The notes under the pieces: model-generated
Told to the model about the DNA's origin: nothing
The model's database searches: none
Seen by the model: the letters and a program-made list of their open reading frames with translations, nothing else
NCBI GenBank assembly: GCA_905250885.1
Contig: CAJNOQ010000186.1
Span: forward strand, 1 to 64,000
Direction: 5' to 3'
Length of the DNA: 64,000 nucleotides
From: Didymodactylos carnosus
Taxonomy: Eukaryota; Rotifera; Eurotatoria; Philodinida; Philodinidae
Program-made: the position numbers and the translations under genes
Part shown: positions 37,916 through 54,033 of the stretch, piece after piece
Layout of the letters: each line of letters starts with the position of its first letter
How positions within the stretch are numbered: position 1 is the stretch's first letter

Positions 37916-40900
37916 TAATTTGTTGACCTGGATTAACGAAAATCAATGGCTTTCTTAAGACATTAATTTAAAAAGATCAGGTCAACCGCTCACTTCTTCG
38001 AATGAAACTCAAGTTTAGAACTTTAACTAACTAATCACACAGTAAGTAATAAAGACAAATCATCCATAATATCCCATTGCATGTCTACTCGATAACAATT
38101 CTATGTTTTAGGAAAACTTTCTCACTCATATATCATTACTTATACATAATAATAACAAACATGTATGTATACATACCTCTAGCATTTCAAATAATCTGAA
38201 TGCACCCACTCATTTTTGATTTATAATGTAAATTATTTATGTTTAATCTTTAACCAATATTAATTTCACTTATATCTAAAATATTTAAAACGTTGTAATT
38301 GTTATATCGTTGATCACCATCTATAGAGTTCTTAAAAATTAAAACTGTCATGTCGATATATATGACTATCGCGTACTATACTACCAATATTTAACCGATT
38401 TACTAGTACTACGTTGACCACTATTATAGAAACACAGTTGTTGTTGTTCATTGTTTTCATTTGATTAAACAAGTGTTATACATGAAGCAGTTGTTCACTG
38501 GTTTTTTGTCTTCAACCATGACAATGAGAAATACAAAAGTGTTTAAAGAAATTGAATCCTCATTATTGTTCTTATCTACTCTAGGTAGTAAGTAGTAGAC
38601 ATATCCAATATATGTCTCAAACATTTCCTTTCTTTTATGTTGCAATTTGTTCAAAACACGATTGTCTGTATTAGATGAAAAAGGAAAAAAAAAGAAATTT
38701 GACTGAACAACAATATCGAATGATTATGAACATCGACGACGTCGATGACGATGAACAATATTAACGATAACGAAGTTATAAAGAGAAAGAGAGAGGAAGA
38801 GAAGATATGATTACTTTCGCTCTTTCCTCTCTTGCTACTATAACGTCTCAATTGATGTGAGTAAACAACGTTGTGTTATTAATATCGACAAGCTCTCTCT
38901 CTCTCTTCTCTGTTTACATTGAACTAAACTCTCTTCTCTCAATGTCACATAGTAATAGATCTATAGAACAAGTCCTTCGCTTTTTCTTTCCATTTATATA
39001 TTCTTGACCTGTTTAGAAAAAGACAATTTTTTTTCTCATTTCATATTTCACTTCCGTATAGAACATAGAAGTATTCATATTCATCAGATCTGTACCGGCG
39101 CTAAAGTAACGAAAACAGACTGCAGCAATTGAAACGATTTAAATGAATGCGAAAAGAAATATATGGTAAAGAGCTGTATACAGAAGTTAAATTAAACGTT
39201 AAAAGAGTAAACTGGTGTGGAGTATATAATGTTGACAAATTCCGTTTTTTTAGAAAATTGTTTTAGAATATCAATTCACAGAATATAGAATTCTTAACAT
39301 TTTGAACAATATTAGATCTTTTTCTCACCCTAAGCTACAGTGATGATAATTTTTGTATTTTAAGTGCAGAACAAAAACTTATCGAGCAAGTTTGATGAAA
39401 ATTTTGATAAGTAAGATAAAAAAATAATAATTTTAAGCGATAGATGCAGAGTGGAAGTAGTGTACGAGTAATTTTGACAAGAAGTGTTAAAATCTTCATA
39501 CGTTCTTATAGTAATATTAACGTTTAGTGACCTTTCTAAGAGTAAAGAATGAAATAAACAACCAAGAGTTCATCAGTCATTTTTGAATTTACTGTCTGAC
39601 TACTGATGGGAAAATAAAATAAATGTAAAAGATTTCTTTAGATATTATTTTTTACATCTCAACAAAAACTGATGCATGAAGTATGTTTTGAATGTTTTAG
39701 TCAAGAAATTTCTCCAATCATACTCCAATTTCACGGTAAATTATCGAATAACATTATGAGATTTCGATTAGTTCCTGTCATAACAGAGATATGTGATGCG
39801 TTTAATAGTCTTAGTTTTTCTTATAAAATTTTAATTGGCTCTGAAGCGTAAACAAGGTGATGGGGATAATAATTATTCAAAAGTGGTAGATATCAATTTT
39901 TTAAGTGGCCAAAACAAAAGCACCAAAAAGAAAGAAACAAACTCTAAACTTTTTCTACCTTCCAAAACATTTGAGCTGTTTTTTTACAATCAAAATCCAA
40001 TATTATTTTTAAATTATTAAAACTGAGAAGATTTTTTTCTAGAAACAATCAATCCATGTGCCAAGTAACAAATACATTTGAATACTTGTTAACACGCAAC
40101 TGGGACAAAAAAATTTTGTTTTATTCGTTCAATAGACACATTCTTATTCTATTGTTTACGATTTGTTTTGCTTAATTAACGCCATTTATATTATAACAAT
40201 CAGCGGCGATTTGTAAGATTTCAATGTCAAATTATATAATAGAAGTGGACGCTGTCAAAAAAAAGAAAAAGAAAAAACTATCGTGCTTGAACAACTAACT
40301 AACGAGAATCTATTAAGTAAAAATTAATTCTCTCATGTGGTCAACCTGAGTTCATTCTTTTGTTTTCTCTCTCTCTCTCTTCACAAACGAAACTCTTTAA
40401 GAGAAAAAAATGTAATATTTTTTCTATACACTTGAATGGATTAAGAGTTGAGTTTCATAATAGAGTGACCAAATAACATTCAGGCTAAAACGATTATTAC
40501 ATATACATACAACTGTTTACAAAAAAATAAAAAATAATGTTTTTATAATTTGCACTACACTTCTTACAGGTTTCATTCATTTTTGTTAGTTCTAGCTTCG
40601 TTAGATAGTCCACAATGAATACTCTACACTTTTCACTGCACGACTTATGTATTAAAATTGGACAATTCAAAAACACTTTTGTTATTTTCAGCAATTGTTG
40701 TTTATCAGTTTTTTGCTCTTATTTCAAACTGAAAGTGGTTAGAGAAATTACAATTCATTCTTCTCATTATGAACAGTGATTCTTATGGTATAGTAATATT
40801 TTTCCTTTAAACTGAACAAGTTTAATACTTTTGATGAATTTTAACACTTCATTCGTGTAGTTTTCTTCTGAAGTTGAATGAAAAAAGCAAAAAGTATAGA

Positions 40901-42803
40901 GTATTTTTTTTGTGGACTATCTATCGACTCTAGAATCAATAAAAATGAATGAAACCTGTGAGAACAGTAGTGTAGTTTCTACAAATGGAGGCGTTTATGA
41001 AATGTACTATCTCTCTGTAAAACCACGTAGAGAACTAATACACTCGTTTGAAAAGGACTTAGGTTTTAATAGACTATAACATCGTCACATTTGTTTTCCA
41101 TCTGAATATCTCTATATATGTTATACAATTTTTTTTTTCGCTTATTATTGTATTTATATATGTGTGGCGATAAATTATAGAATGGAATCTAAAACACATA
41201 TTGTGTACACATATATCTATAATGATTATTCTTATTAGATGTATAGTTCATTCTCTAGAGTTAATAAATAAATTATTACTACAATGAACGTATCTGTACA
41301 ATCGAGATCAGTTTCACTCATTTATTATGATAGAAATTTCAAGATGTATACATATTCTTGTTGCCACAAGAATAACAGATGCTGTATTATACATACGTCA
41401 TTCTAGTATTAGACTTTTATAGATGTAACCATGCTAAATCATTGCATGGTTATCACAAGATCGATATCGATTCAATACTATTTGTCAACTACAAATATTT
41501 AGATATATGTGATTCATTATAAAAAAATATCAAACTTTAGAGAAAAAAACAAAAGATAATGTGACTATTACTATTTATTTCAAGATATGATGTAAAATTG
41601 AGATCGTGTCAATAATGTGTGATAGAGAAATGCTGATGAGATTTATACTTTATGTTGATTTTTAGAATACACTGAAGAAAATCGATCTAGGAAAAGAACA
41701 AGTTTAGATCATAATTTGAAGGTGTTGTACTCGATTCCTCTTTACAGAAGTGAATGAACATAGAAAATTTTGTTATGGCTCCTGGTAGTACAAACTGACA
41801 GGCAGTCTATAAAAACTTGAACAAATAAATTCTCATTTTTCACTGCTGTAGTAGCGGGAAAAGTCTAAAAATGAACTGTTCTCTATTGTAAATGACACCT
41901 GACTCATTTATATTGTGCTCGGAAAACAACATAGAAACAGTTAGTGAGACTCAATATAGCAAAATGCTTAAAAACCAAAGATTTCGTTCTTAAGATTCCT
42001 AAATAATTATTGTATACAAATTCTTAATTTGATATTGACTTTTGGACAGTAGATTCGTACAAAAACATGTGCTACAGAAAGAACAAGTATGTAATAGAGA
42101 ACACGATGACTATTATTTCTGTTGTAAAATTGTTTTTCAACAATATGATTCCAATGGGACATATTTTCCATTTTATTGTTCACTCTAAATAACGGTATGT
42201 ATCTATCGCGATAAATATGGTGCGATTTCCTCATGAGTCTCATTAACGCTGTTGTATACACGTCATGTTATAATGATCAATATCGTCCCGTGTGAATTTC
42301 TTTTAGAAACAAATTAGTATGACTATCTATTGTTGACATATCAACAATTTCCATTGTTCAAAACATTTATTGTCCTTCCCAATAGACACTTGCCCTTTCA
42401 CATATCAAGTATACATTAACTACTACACGTTTTTTCAACAGATTTTTTCTACTATTCTAAAGCATACGTTCACAAATTAACAATGAAAATTTTAGATAGA
42501 GAGATAGCTAGTTAATACAATAATAACACAATACAATGCATAGAAATTATAATCATAAACGATGGGTGATTTTCTACAAAAATTAGTTATCACTATGGTC
42601 TCATAAAATATTTTCAAATTAAAATCTATCATATTTATCCATTAAAATATCTATTCTCCAGATTTTCTTAAAGCACAAAAACTCAATCGTTCTTACTATA
42701 TCTTTTACATTTTAACAGATTAAGAAAAAAATACCGACAATGAATGTCATGCAAGAAATCTATTTATAACAGTCGATGTTTCCAGTTGAACGATCAAAAT
42801 AGA

Positions 42804-42829
42804 TGTGTGTGTGAGTGTGTGTATGTGTA
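42804..42829. repeat. (TG)n-rich microsatellite
   Basis: An interrupted TG run with GA and TA substitutions. Confidence 0.85.
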
Positions 42830-45800
42830 TATAGTCGATATCACACTGATCTAATTATTCCTAGTGTACGTCTACACTACTATTGTTATTTCTTATTGAG
42901 AGAATAAGTCTACTGACCGTGAGTTTAAAAACAGTTGAATGTCTGCGTATTCTACGATTAATATACTGTAGTCTTTAGACTGCACATAATGTTTTGAACA
43001 TGATTTAATGACTATATATTATGAAATAAATCAGAATACTTGCAATTAGGAGCTTGCTCTGCGTGTCTGTATATTCAGTACATATATACAAAACATAAAA
43101 AAAACGAAAATCTTATAAATAATCCGTGATTATTACTATCGATGAAAAATAGACAGAACTGTATAGTCGTGAAAATAACCATACGGTGATAACATTCATT
43201 AAACAATAAAAGACTATTGTTTTTAATCATTCATTTTTGACCAATAGAACAACAAAATATATACTTTAGGCTACGAATTTTGCTTCCACCGATTATGACT
43301 ACTTCTACATTTTTTTCTTTTTTTTGAAGAAAGATACAATTAAACCTATATCTCCTTTGTAGTTAAATTAAACATTAATAAAAGAAAAATTTCCACCAAG
43401 CACTATCTTCAAATTAGAAGGAAGAAATTTTTCAACTTTCTTGAACAGTTCTAATCAATAATTAACCTGACTTTACGTTCGTGGGAAATTTCATCGACCC
43501 CTTTATGAAATATTAGAGAAATTATACATATTTTAAGATAGATTCTCAGTTAAACATGTTAGACCTTCAAAACGTTGTCGTGTTATATCTACTCAAGCTT
43601 AAATTAAATAGAATACGTACTAAGTTTTCCTTGATGCAACGTCTGATTTATGAATTATAAAGTTTATAGATTAATGGATAAAGAAGAAAGAGAAGAAGAA
43701 GAAGAATATGAATTTTTTCCGTTCAATTCATCTGAATAAAAAAACATTGTTGTTCTGTCGTTTCTTTCTTTCTTTTTCTTTTTTTCATTTATTCATTTAT
43801 AGATACTGAATGCATCGAGTAGTACAACTTAGATCGAGAACTATTATTTACTTATGCACAAAATGAGAAAGAAGAAGAATATAAAAGAGTTTTTATGTTT
43901 CAAAATGGGAAAAAAAGAAAAGAAAAAGAAAAGCTAAAATGATTATTTATAACGTATATTTATCTCATTTTCTGTTCGTTTTTATGACAGTGGCATGATT
44001 CTTGTAGGAAAAAAGAAAAATGAAATACTTGTAAACGTGAAATGTTAGATTTTTTATGTCAGTTTATTATCAGAATAGTTTTGAAAAAAAAATAATTATT
44101 TCAAGAAATTTGTAACGGATCTAAAATTCTTCTGCCTATATGAAACGAAATATAATTTCAATTGCTTAGATATCGGCAAGTGTCAGGAAAAAAGTATTCT
44201 ATTGCCTTACTTATCCAAGAAACACGAGAAGGAAACGAAGAAAGATGTAAAAGTCAATCAATGAACATATTTCCTTCACAAAGTCAAGGCTAAATTCTGT
44301 TTTAGATTCAAATACCGTTAAGCAACATTAGTAAGGCTTTATTTTCTACATGTATAGGAGCGTAAAAAGCTATTTAAAAAGAATTTTCAAGGTTTTCGTT
44401 TTCAAAGAATCAAAAATCACTATCACTAGTCAGGATAACAATGTCCTAATCGTCCGCAAAACGTTTTATGAGCTATTTATATCCAATCACTCTGATGTTC
44501 ATAAAAACAAAAGAATTGAACGAAAACGTTTTCTTTATCTCGACTCTTTTTTACTTGCCACTTTGCATCAAGTCTTCTGTGTTTTAGTTTGTCTGAGTTT
44601 CAACTGGCAAAAAAATCTCCAATCTTCCTCATTTCTCTTCTTTTTCCTCTATTCTCTTAAATATACATCTAGTCGACAATAGTAAAAGTTTATTATTCCT
44701 CATTTGGTCATCGTGTTTAGGTCTATATGTGTTTGAAAAAGATGCCTGTTGGCTATTCAACGTTTTCACTTCTAAAAAAATTACATAGCAAAATTTATTA
44801 TTAATTTGTTCAAGCTCCGATGGATTTGTTTGTACTATACAATAGAAGTCTAATCAATATTCAAATTGTGTAAATTAGAGATATATTATATACTCAGGTA
44901 TCAAAAGGGAAACTTGTTGTCAAGATATACCAGTGGTATCATCGAGGCAGCCGCAGTTTGACGCTTAATAATTAAAAGCAGTCTAGATAATTGTTACAAC
45001 TCTTCTTCTATTAGGCAAAAGATTTTTAGACGATTGATGAAAAATATAACTTGAATGATTTTTGTTAGAAGTATGTTTCATTGAAAAGTGAAAACAAAGA
45101 CGTCATCGCTCGGAAAAGGCGATGAAGGAAAGAGCAGTTCTGTGGAAATTGTTTGTCAAAAGTAATGAATACTGACATTATATTTGAAAGAGAAACGAAT
45201 TTAGGGGTCGAGTCTAATGAGAGAACTTTTTTTTTTTAAATCAACGTATGAAGTAGTAGAGAACAATTTGAGAATGTTTCTCAATCAATAGACCGACTAC
45301 CAAGGGTTTACAATTGATTATTATACTAAAAAGTTCATGCAAAATCAATGTAACATACATTCGTTTTTCGTGTGAAAACTGAATAAAGGTATATTTGATA
45401 TTCAAGAATACATTATCACTTATTTTGACAACAGTCAGCTGGTTCAAATTAAACAATTGTTCAATATTCGAAATTTATCCTTGACTTTTTTGTTGTCATA
45501 CATTCGATCATTTTTTTTTCACTTATAGTTTGTTATGCAATGTAATAGCTCTAGAAGGTTTTATAATTAAGTCAATTCCATTAGAATATGGAATGAAAGT
45601 TTTCGTTTTATATAATGTACGCATAGAATGTATGTTCTGTTATTGTACTATGCTTGAACTAATAGCCTCAAAAGAAAAAAAAAGAAAAATACCTATATGT
45701 TCAAATGTATCAATAAAGTGCTCGCGTCTTGTCATATATGAAACAATTAAAAAAATCAGAAAAAAATCAAATGAGAAGCCCAATTTCAAATCGAGTATGT

Positions 45801-48800
45801 ATTTCATTCAACACCAATCCAAAGAAATTCTATTTAAATAAAACTATGACGATAGAAATCAATTCTCTTTTGTATGTTATAAAGAGAAAAGATTTTTAAT
45901 ATTGTTTCTCACTTCTAACTGATCGTACACTATGCTGTTCATTTAGATTAAAAGTGCAAAATAATCATATATAAACATCACAGAATTATAATACAATTGA
46001 TACTGTTGTCAATCGTAATAAATTCGTTTCTGAAAATTAAAGATGGTAACAAAAATTGTTTGTTGTTAACCTGTGAATTAAAATGGAAATAGATTAGTTT
46101 CGTTAGATCGTTAGAATATTTTCAGCACATGACAACTGTAGAATGAGTTTCTACTTTTGAATATGCACTTAGCACTTTTCTGACTATTTAAACCACGTTC
46201 AAAAATATCTTAGGTGTAACGCAAGTTGGTTAATAATGAAAAATGTGGATATAGAAAACTTTTATTATCAATACAAAAATAAATCGACGCATGCGTATAG
46301 TAGAACAAGTGCACTGAAAAACTGTCACACATCACAAAACATGTTTAATGTAGTCTCTACGGAGTACTGATAAGAAAAACGTTTAATCTTTTTTCATTGG
46401 AAAAAAATGTGAAAATTCTTCTTCTTTTAGCTAGCTAACCATAGATAAATTTGAATTATGCCTGTATGTTAGTGTAGTAAATTTAATTCTTTCACCATGA
46501 ATGTATTTGTACTCAAAAATGATCAGTTAATAACCCTCTTTAACTTGATGCAAATTCTTCTCTATCGGTTTAAAGAAACTCGCGTCATATTTCTCAACTT
46601 TACGATGTCATTTGACACCGTTTCTTATCGTTTCAAAGTCTTCAATGTTTCATGTAAAGACATGAATGTTTTTGTTTTCTATCAAATAGATAACATTTGT
46701 CATTGTATCGAAACAATACGACTACAATAATCATGACAAATTAAACTCTTGCTCCTAGAGACAAAACATTCTCTATGTTCACAAATAATTATGTCGTTTC
46801 TTTTACAATGAATACTATCAATGAGTACTCATAACCATTTATTGATGAAAAGAGACTACATCGTTTTTTCTATGTTCTTGGCAAATAAACCGTTTTTTTT
46901 TCTCATTTTTTTTTCCTTGATGAACACATAATTTCCCGTCTGCGTCTGATAAATCCAGAAACAATAATAAATTAAATAAGTACGATAGAATGAAGAAAAC
47001 AATAAGAATTAAGTAAATGAACTGTAATTCACTTTTCTTTTCTCTTTTCCGCATTACGTTTAGAAAGTCTATTACGCACAAACATTGATTTCTTTCGGAA
47101 GACAAGATTGATTTTATCCATTCAATTTTTTTAAGATTTCTCTGTCGTTTGATAGAAATGTCAAGTGTATAGATTTTAATATAATCTTGAAAAAGAAATT
47201 ACAAGATATCTCAAATATATAGGAAAAAATCTATTTTGGTTGAACTTTGAAAAACTAACAGAAAAAAAAAAAGTCTAACATCGATCTGTTTAATCTCTTT
47301 CAGAAATACGCTTACTCAGTGCTTTAAACTAGTCTAACATTATCTTAGAAAATGATTGTATAATCTGTAACATGTATTTTGTCGTACACTCTTTTATTGA
47401 CAAATATATTTGGAATTTTTGAGTTGTTGAATGAGAAGCTGTTTTCTGGCCAACATTATTATCAGTATTTGCCCTTTGAAAAATGAGAACAAACTAATTT
47501 ATTCTTATTCAATCACATCTACTGAACATCTACAATATGATGACATTTTTGAAATCAGGGGTCGATTATTTCTGGATAATATCAATCGATTGTTACGTAT
47601 TGTAATTATTCTCTAGTATCTATGTACAACAATAAACACGCGTACCCTAAAGAATGATAATAAATTATTATAATCATCGATGTTCAATGCAATTTAGCTA
47701 ACGGTTATTGATTGGTTTAAAGAATAGAATGAAGAAAAAGAAGAAAAAAAAACTAAAAAATTTATTCCTAAACATGATGATGAAGTACACTTGTATCTTT
47801 TAGTTGTCACAAAAATGAAAAGTTATACATTTTTTCAATTTGTATTTAAAGTTTCAAATTACAAAACATCGTTTAAGACTAAGATAAAATTAATTATCAT
47901 TTCAACATTGATTGACATTTGTGTGTCAAATTGTTAAATGCGACATGTCTTAGTTACAAACATGATCATCTCAACTTCTCTACCCATAAAATACAATTTA
48001 CATTGTTCATCATACACACCAGATTTTTAGCACACATTAAAAACTCTTTTATTAATGGAGAAAAGATGTTATTTACTATGTGTTTCCAATGATTAAAAAC
48101 AAACTGTGTGAAACAGAGAGACAGATAGTGTACGACAAACTAGTCTCTTTGTTCATTAATAATAATTCACTTTGGTCTCGAATAATGATCTGACAACTAT
48201 GGATTTAAGAGACCTATTAGACGCTTTTTTTCTGGAAAAGGAGTAATAATCGTTAATAAGCTAATCTATTTTTACTTTAAAAAAGAGAATTTTTTAAAAT
48301 AGATTTGGTATGGTTGTTAATTAAACTAAAATAGTATGAAAGATGTGTTCTCACCAATTAAAATATTTATCTTTATCTATGATTAAATAATTTTAACAAT
48401 ACAAATTACAAAAGAAGAAAAGAAAATCATTCCAACCTGTTGTTATAAGAAACAAAAATCTATCAGCATAATGATATTGTTAACATATTCAATTAGATGA
48501 AAATTAACATTACGTTATTTTATTTTATTATTAATAGCAAAATATGTCATCAATATCTCTCTTACCGAGGTCATATGTATCGTAGATTTGATCATATCAA
48601 TTTTATATAAGTCCTACTGTGCAGTGTTAACAATGATCTAATCATTTAATGTGTGAGAATGTAAAAAAAGCAACGAATAAATGCTTTCTCTCTTCTAATA
48701 TAATCATCTATTTCTAAGCTATTTTTTTCTCTCCTACAAGTTCAAGTTTTACAACAGAAACAATTTTGTCAGTACATAAAATGAAACAACTAGATCTCAT

Positions 48801-49461
48801 TATCAATTCCTTATTTTCTAAAACGACGAGTTTTGACAGAATATTTATAAATCTAATAATAATCGAGTTTCTCAACTACAATTTTATCTTATGTATTTAA
48901 AAATCGAAGTATATAGAGAAATCGTCTCCATACTGTGATGTATTGTTTTAAAAAGAGATGAATAAGAGTGTGTGCTAATTGAGATCACATCCGTTGAAGA
49001 AAATAAAGATTTTATCTTTTCAGATATAATTATTATATTATTCATTTGTGAATAGTTAAACTCAAACAGCGATAAAATCATAAGATATGATTGAGATATT
49101 GTTACTAGATGATTCAAAATGAATATCGTTTATTTGAAAGTTTTCTCAGTTTGATATATTCATATATGAATTATTTATCTGAGATCATATGTTATGTTAG
49201 TAGATGATCTACCAATGTAAGCTGTCATATCTTATTCAATAATCTGTTTCGATCGTTGGTTTCAAATCTTACTTTGATTTAGTCTTATAAACAAGTAAAG
49301 TAGTCCTTGAATATTAATAATAATAAATACAACTTACTCGAAGAGATTGAGATAAATTTTAATAATCGGCTTTATAAACATTTCAATTTTCTTAATACCT
49401 TTTTTTCTGCTTTTTCGAACATGAGGAATGTACATGTAGAAGAATAGCAATAACAAACGTT

Positions 49462-49484
49462 TCTCTCTCTCTCTCTCTCTCTCT
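49462..49484. repeat. (TC)n microsatellite
   Basis: About eleven TC units in a row, then a T-run and further TCTC, giving a polypyrimidine tract of about 35 bp. Confidence 0.95.
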
Positions 49485-52400
49485 TTTTCTCTCTCATACA
49501 GATGTTGAATCAAATGTTCAGCTCACAGATTTTTCTCTTTTCCTTTAAGTTCATTGTCCTTGATCATTTTATCTATAATCGATAATGAATAAGAGATTTA
49601 TTCTGTTTTCTATAATAAAAATCATAGAAAAGAATAATGTCAGTTAGACAAAGAATTTATAGATGTTCCGAGAGCTTAGTTTATCAATCTATTAATCATA
49701 AATTCTTCGATATTGACCTCGCTGACACTTCTACTATACACATTCCAGTACATCTTTATATACATTGCGAACAATATTTCGTGTCAATTAATGGAAAGAC
49801 CTTGTTGTTCAGTTAGTGAATATTAATGATCAATTTTAAATGATTAATTTACTGATAAACAATCTATTTTATACAGTGCACACTTTAAATATCCTTATAT
49901 TTCATTTTAAGATGTAGAGATAAAAAATAACGACAACTTTGCGGCATACACCACAAGAACTATTCTCGTTTATATTAAAAAGTTCATTATTACTGTGCTC
50001 TACAATTGTTCCATGAAGGTGTAACTGTCTGACACTGTTGAAATTGAAGTAAAGAAGATTAATTTTAACATATTGTATATAATGTGTCAAAATCACCAAA
50101 AGAATGACTGGTATAAATCTGAAGTATATGATCAAGACGAGATGACTCAGGAGATTGACGTCTGTTTCATTGGTCATTTCTATCTAATGTACAAGGCACA
50201 TACATGCACTCTATTCTTCTTGTCCTTTTCATTTTTTTATTTTTTCAAGTATACATTGTGGAATGTTGTTATACCATTGTTCTATCTCATACATACTACA
50301 TACGCGTACAACACAATAGATGTGTGTAGTATCTTGTAAATCCATGTGGAAATCATTGAAGTAACATCCCTGTATAGAATTATACAAGTGGACACAGATA
50401 ATTCAATTATCATAAAATTTTTCCTTTTGATTGTTCAATTTTGTAACACACACACATACAATGATATCGTTTATGTGAAAAAAAAAGATCCTATTTCAAT
50501 ATGAACAACTAATTAGTGTATTTTATACGTTATAATTGTCGTTTTCATCCTCTATATTTTAATTAAATAAAAAAGCTGTTGATGCATATCTCTAATATCT
50601 ATCTAACTAAACAGCAGGAAATAATTATTTTAAAAACAGAATTATGTTTATCATCTTGAACAAATTTTTGTACTTGTAATTTGAGAATTAACGAACGATA
50701 ATACGTAACAAACAAATAGTGTGTGTATATATGTGACCTTTTATTTGAAGCACCTAACATTATATATGTATATCTATACACATTCAGATAGTGAATAGGA
50801 TACTTTATCAGTATGAGAATACAAGTACGATTAACGGTCTAGATTACAATTTAGAATAATCTTAAATCAGAGATTAAACATAGTCCATCTCTACACCTTG
50901 CAATATTTTCAATTTAAATACAAATATCATTGATATTGAGAGTAGTCGACAGAAAACAATATTTGTAATAAAATGTTATTATTTAATTCTAATACTATGC
51001 TATTTTTGCTTATAAGTATATCTCTTATCGTACAATACTTGCGTCACAGTTAAGCCAGATTATTTAGCACTATCAGAGTAAAATTCTATCAAGGTTTACT
51101 TTGTACTCACGCACATTTTTCAAATAGAGATGTATACAGAGTCTTGATTTTATAGAATGACCTGTGTTGAACGTTTTGAAATATACCCACACTCTGCATC
51201 ATTGTCACATTTGAAGAAACATAGAGAGTATTCATTTAGTTTTCAAAAGTGTTCTTTTTTAGTTTTGATAGGTCAACAAAATTGAAGATCGTAGAGAGTG
51301 CAAAAACGTTTCAATATGTTTAGCACAAGAATTTTACAAATCAGGAAGGTGTGTGACATGATGGTCTTGAAATCAGATATACGGTGGTAGATGAGTATTA
51401 TGGACAAGGCATTTAAAAAACAAATTTTTATTTGATATAATTTGCTCCAGATTATTATTACTTAATTAGTTGTTTGAGTATTTATATATGTTTTAAAGAA
51501 AATTCGGTATATAATCGAGTATCAATAGTATTTCCGTATAGTTACATCATCTATAGTTAACACGGAAAACGTTAGCATGCGTAAAAGAGAGTAATTACAA
51601 ACAGAATGTTGAACAATTGACCGGAAAAAAGAGAAGAAAAAAATGTTTGTTTGGAAAAATATGGAGTGGAATTTATATTTAACAAAAGATACTACGTGCA
51701 TCATTATTCTACTTGATTACTTCTACATGCATATGTTACGTAATTTAATAAAATTTTAGACATTATCTTTCACTCTTTACAGCTTGAATGTTCTATTGAC
51801 TAATATGAGAGAGACTCAATCAATAGAGTATTCTTCATTTATGATAAAATTAAACTAGATGTTTTCTATATTTGGTATTACATACGATTAAGATTACGAT
51901 TCTATTCTAATACTAAAATATAACATTATTGACTAACTAGAATTGGTCTTCATCACAATGTACAAACTACCGTTTCCTAGTCAAAATTAGTTGAAAAGTA
52001 AAAACTCTTATAAAAAAATATGAGAGTAAAAATGAACGGTGATATCCCCAATTACAATAAGCTTCTTATTTAAGTGTGTATATTATCATCTGCTGTGTAT
52101 GTGTGTGTGTATGAGTCTGTGTCATTGCTCGAAGCATTCTTTTTTCTACAAATATTTGTGTTATATTGTTTTTATTTTTATTTCAATAACATGAAAGTCG
52201 GATATTTGAGTGTAGAAAATGTTTTTATACATGAATCTCTTTGATTTTGTTGTTTAATCCTAGATGAAGAGAGAAACTCATTTAAAAATTGGCTTCATTA
52301 AGTTTTACTATATGTGAAATTTTCATTGCGATAAAACAATATGTTTTTTATTCATATCGGCATATTATGTGGTTTAACAGATGATGCAGAACGATTATAA

Positions 52401-54033
52401 TTTCTTCGATCTTAGAAGCATACTATTGTATTCTTTTGTATCTTAAATTTATAGCCACAGCTGGATAGCTAATATTATATGTACTTGAACGTTGCCATCA
52501 TGGTCTTACGAGCAGAAACTATACCATGTACGTACGCAATTAGTATACAAATTCCATATGTATTAATCCATAATTCGATAATAAAGAATATTTTTATCGA
52601 GTGACTTGCCCATTCTAGAGTACAGAATTTAAAGCAGTCGACTTCTGAATAGTATTTGGGTTAAGTCAATGATTTTGTCAATGGATGCAACGTTTTATAT
52701 GTAATTACATGAGGAGCAGTGGTAAAATGTGGTGATCTATTGTACTCGTCATAAACTTATCAATAAGATCATTCTATAGCCTTAGAGTATTTATGAGTCC
52801 CCATGTTCTATAGTTTGTGACAATAAAAATAAATCAAACACGATCAAATAGGAAAAGAAACAAATTTCCGTGTTTAAATACATATACAGAAGAACAAAAA
52901 AAGCTCATAAAATTTTTCCTTTAAGCCATACCTTCCCCTCATTAATTACATCAATATTAGCCTATATCTATCTGTTCATTGCGTGCATGAACTATCCATC
53001 TGATAATCTTTTTGAATGTTATCTTCGGGCTATATATAGCACAATGATCATTTCCTTTCTTTCTTTTAAATAATTATGATACTATGCACGAAGAGGAGAG
53101 ATATGACTTTTTTTGTCTATAGGATCAAACGACTAAACAAGCCTCTAGGATTTTTTTAGAAAAACTTCCTCTCGTCTCTAGTTCAAAACATAACAATATG
53201 TCATTCACGTGTACATCAATATAGTCACATCTTCACTGATGTAGAAAATATGAATATATACCTTAAACTAACAAAATGTTTTCGTTTTTCTGATCTCTAG
53301 CCGCGAGACATTATGTATTCAATGACCTTTAATTAAAGTTCAAATTTCATATTTATTTATTCAATATCATCCCATGTTTTATAATTGATATTTGAACGAG
53401 AAAAGAGAAATATCGCTTCTTATCGTTTGTTTTCTTTGAATAATTACATTTATATGACAGTTTTTTTTAAAAAACTATTAAAGATTATATTGATGACTAG
53501 AAAAATAAACAATGATCATGTCCCTGATTTTATTTATGTACATATTTTTCTATTTGTGAAGATTCTATCAAGTATCATGACATAACTGGAAATTATGAAC
53601 CCTAGTAATATTTGCTTGAGAGAGAGGGACAAACAGTGCTCAATATACAGATAATCCAAATATACATGCTTAGAGAGACTCCGGACTATTCGGGACTTAT
53701 ACCCTCACTATATCAAGCAAAAGATTCATTTTTACTAACTACATACAATGTACGAGAATAGCCACTCATATATTTAAATTGCTCAAGACTTGGATTAACT
53801 AACTCGTTTGAACGAGTTAAATTAAAAATATTTTACGAATACGAATGTGTTTGATACTAAAAACGTCTAAATTTTCGAGAAAATGAGAACAACACTCTTG
53901 AATGTGTTAAAATGTATTTATTATTAAACAAACGCTGATAGTTGATAAATTTATAGATTCAAAACCGTTAAAATGGATGTAATGAATTTGTAATGAATGA
54001 ATGAAGTAAAATAAATTTCTTTAAAAAGAAAAA

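Larger units (their letters stand above)
33549..54030. other. About 20 kb of AT-rich DNA without a supportable gene
   Basis: No conserved protein block was seen on either strand. The longest ATG frame is 110 codons (44350-44682, plus; basic then hydrophobic, no family recognised), about what chance gives in this much AT-rich sequence. Contents are homopolymer and polypyrimidine tracts, microsatellites (listed separately) and one motif-dense element at 37715-37915. The CDON-like gene enters its first recognised exon in phase 1, so at least one coding exon lies upstream. This block may therefore be its first intron plus promoter. No signal-peptide exon in the right phase was identified. Confidence 0.6.

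Noticed and set aside
38651-38851. Hydrophobic minus-strand frame as a signal-peptide exon
   Set aside because: It starts with TTG and has no usable internal ATG before the hydrophobic stretch.
44350-44682. 110-codon ATG frame in the gene desert
   Set aside because: No family resemblance, no splice or promoter context, and one such frame is expected by chance in this much AT-rich DNA.
45530-45841. 103-codon frame
   Set aside because: Non-ATG start, low-complexity lysine-rich end, no recognisable motif.
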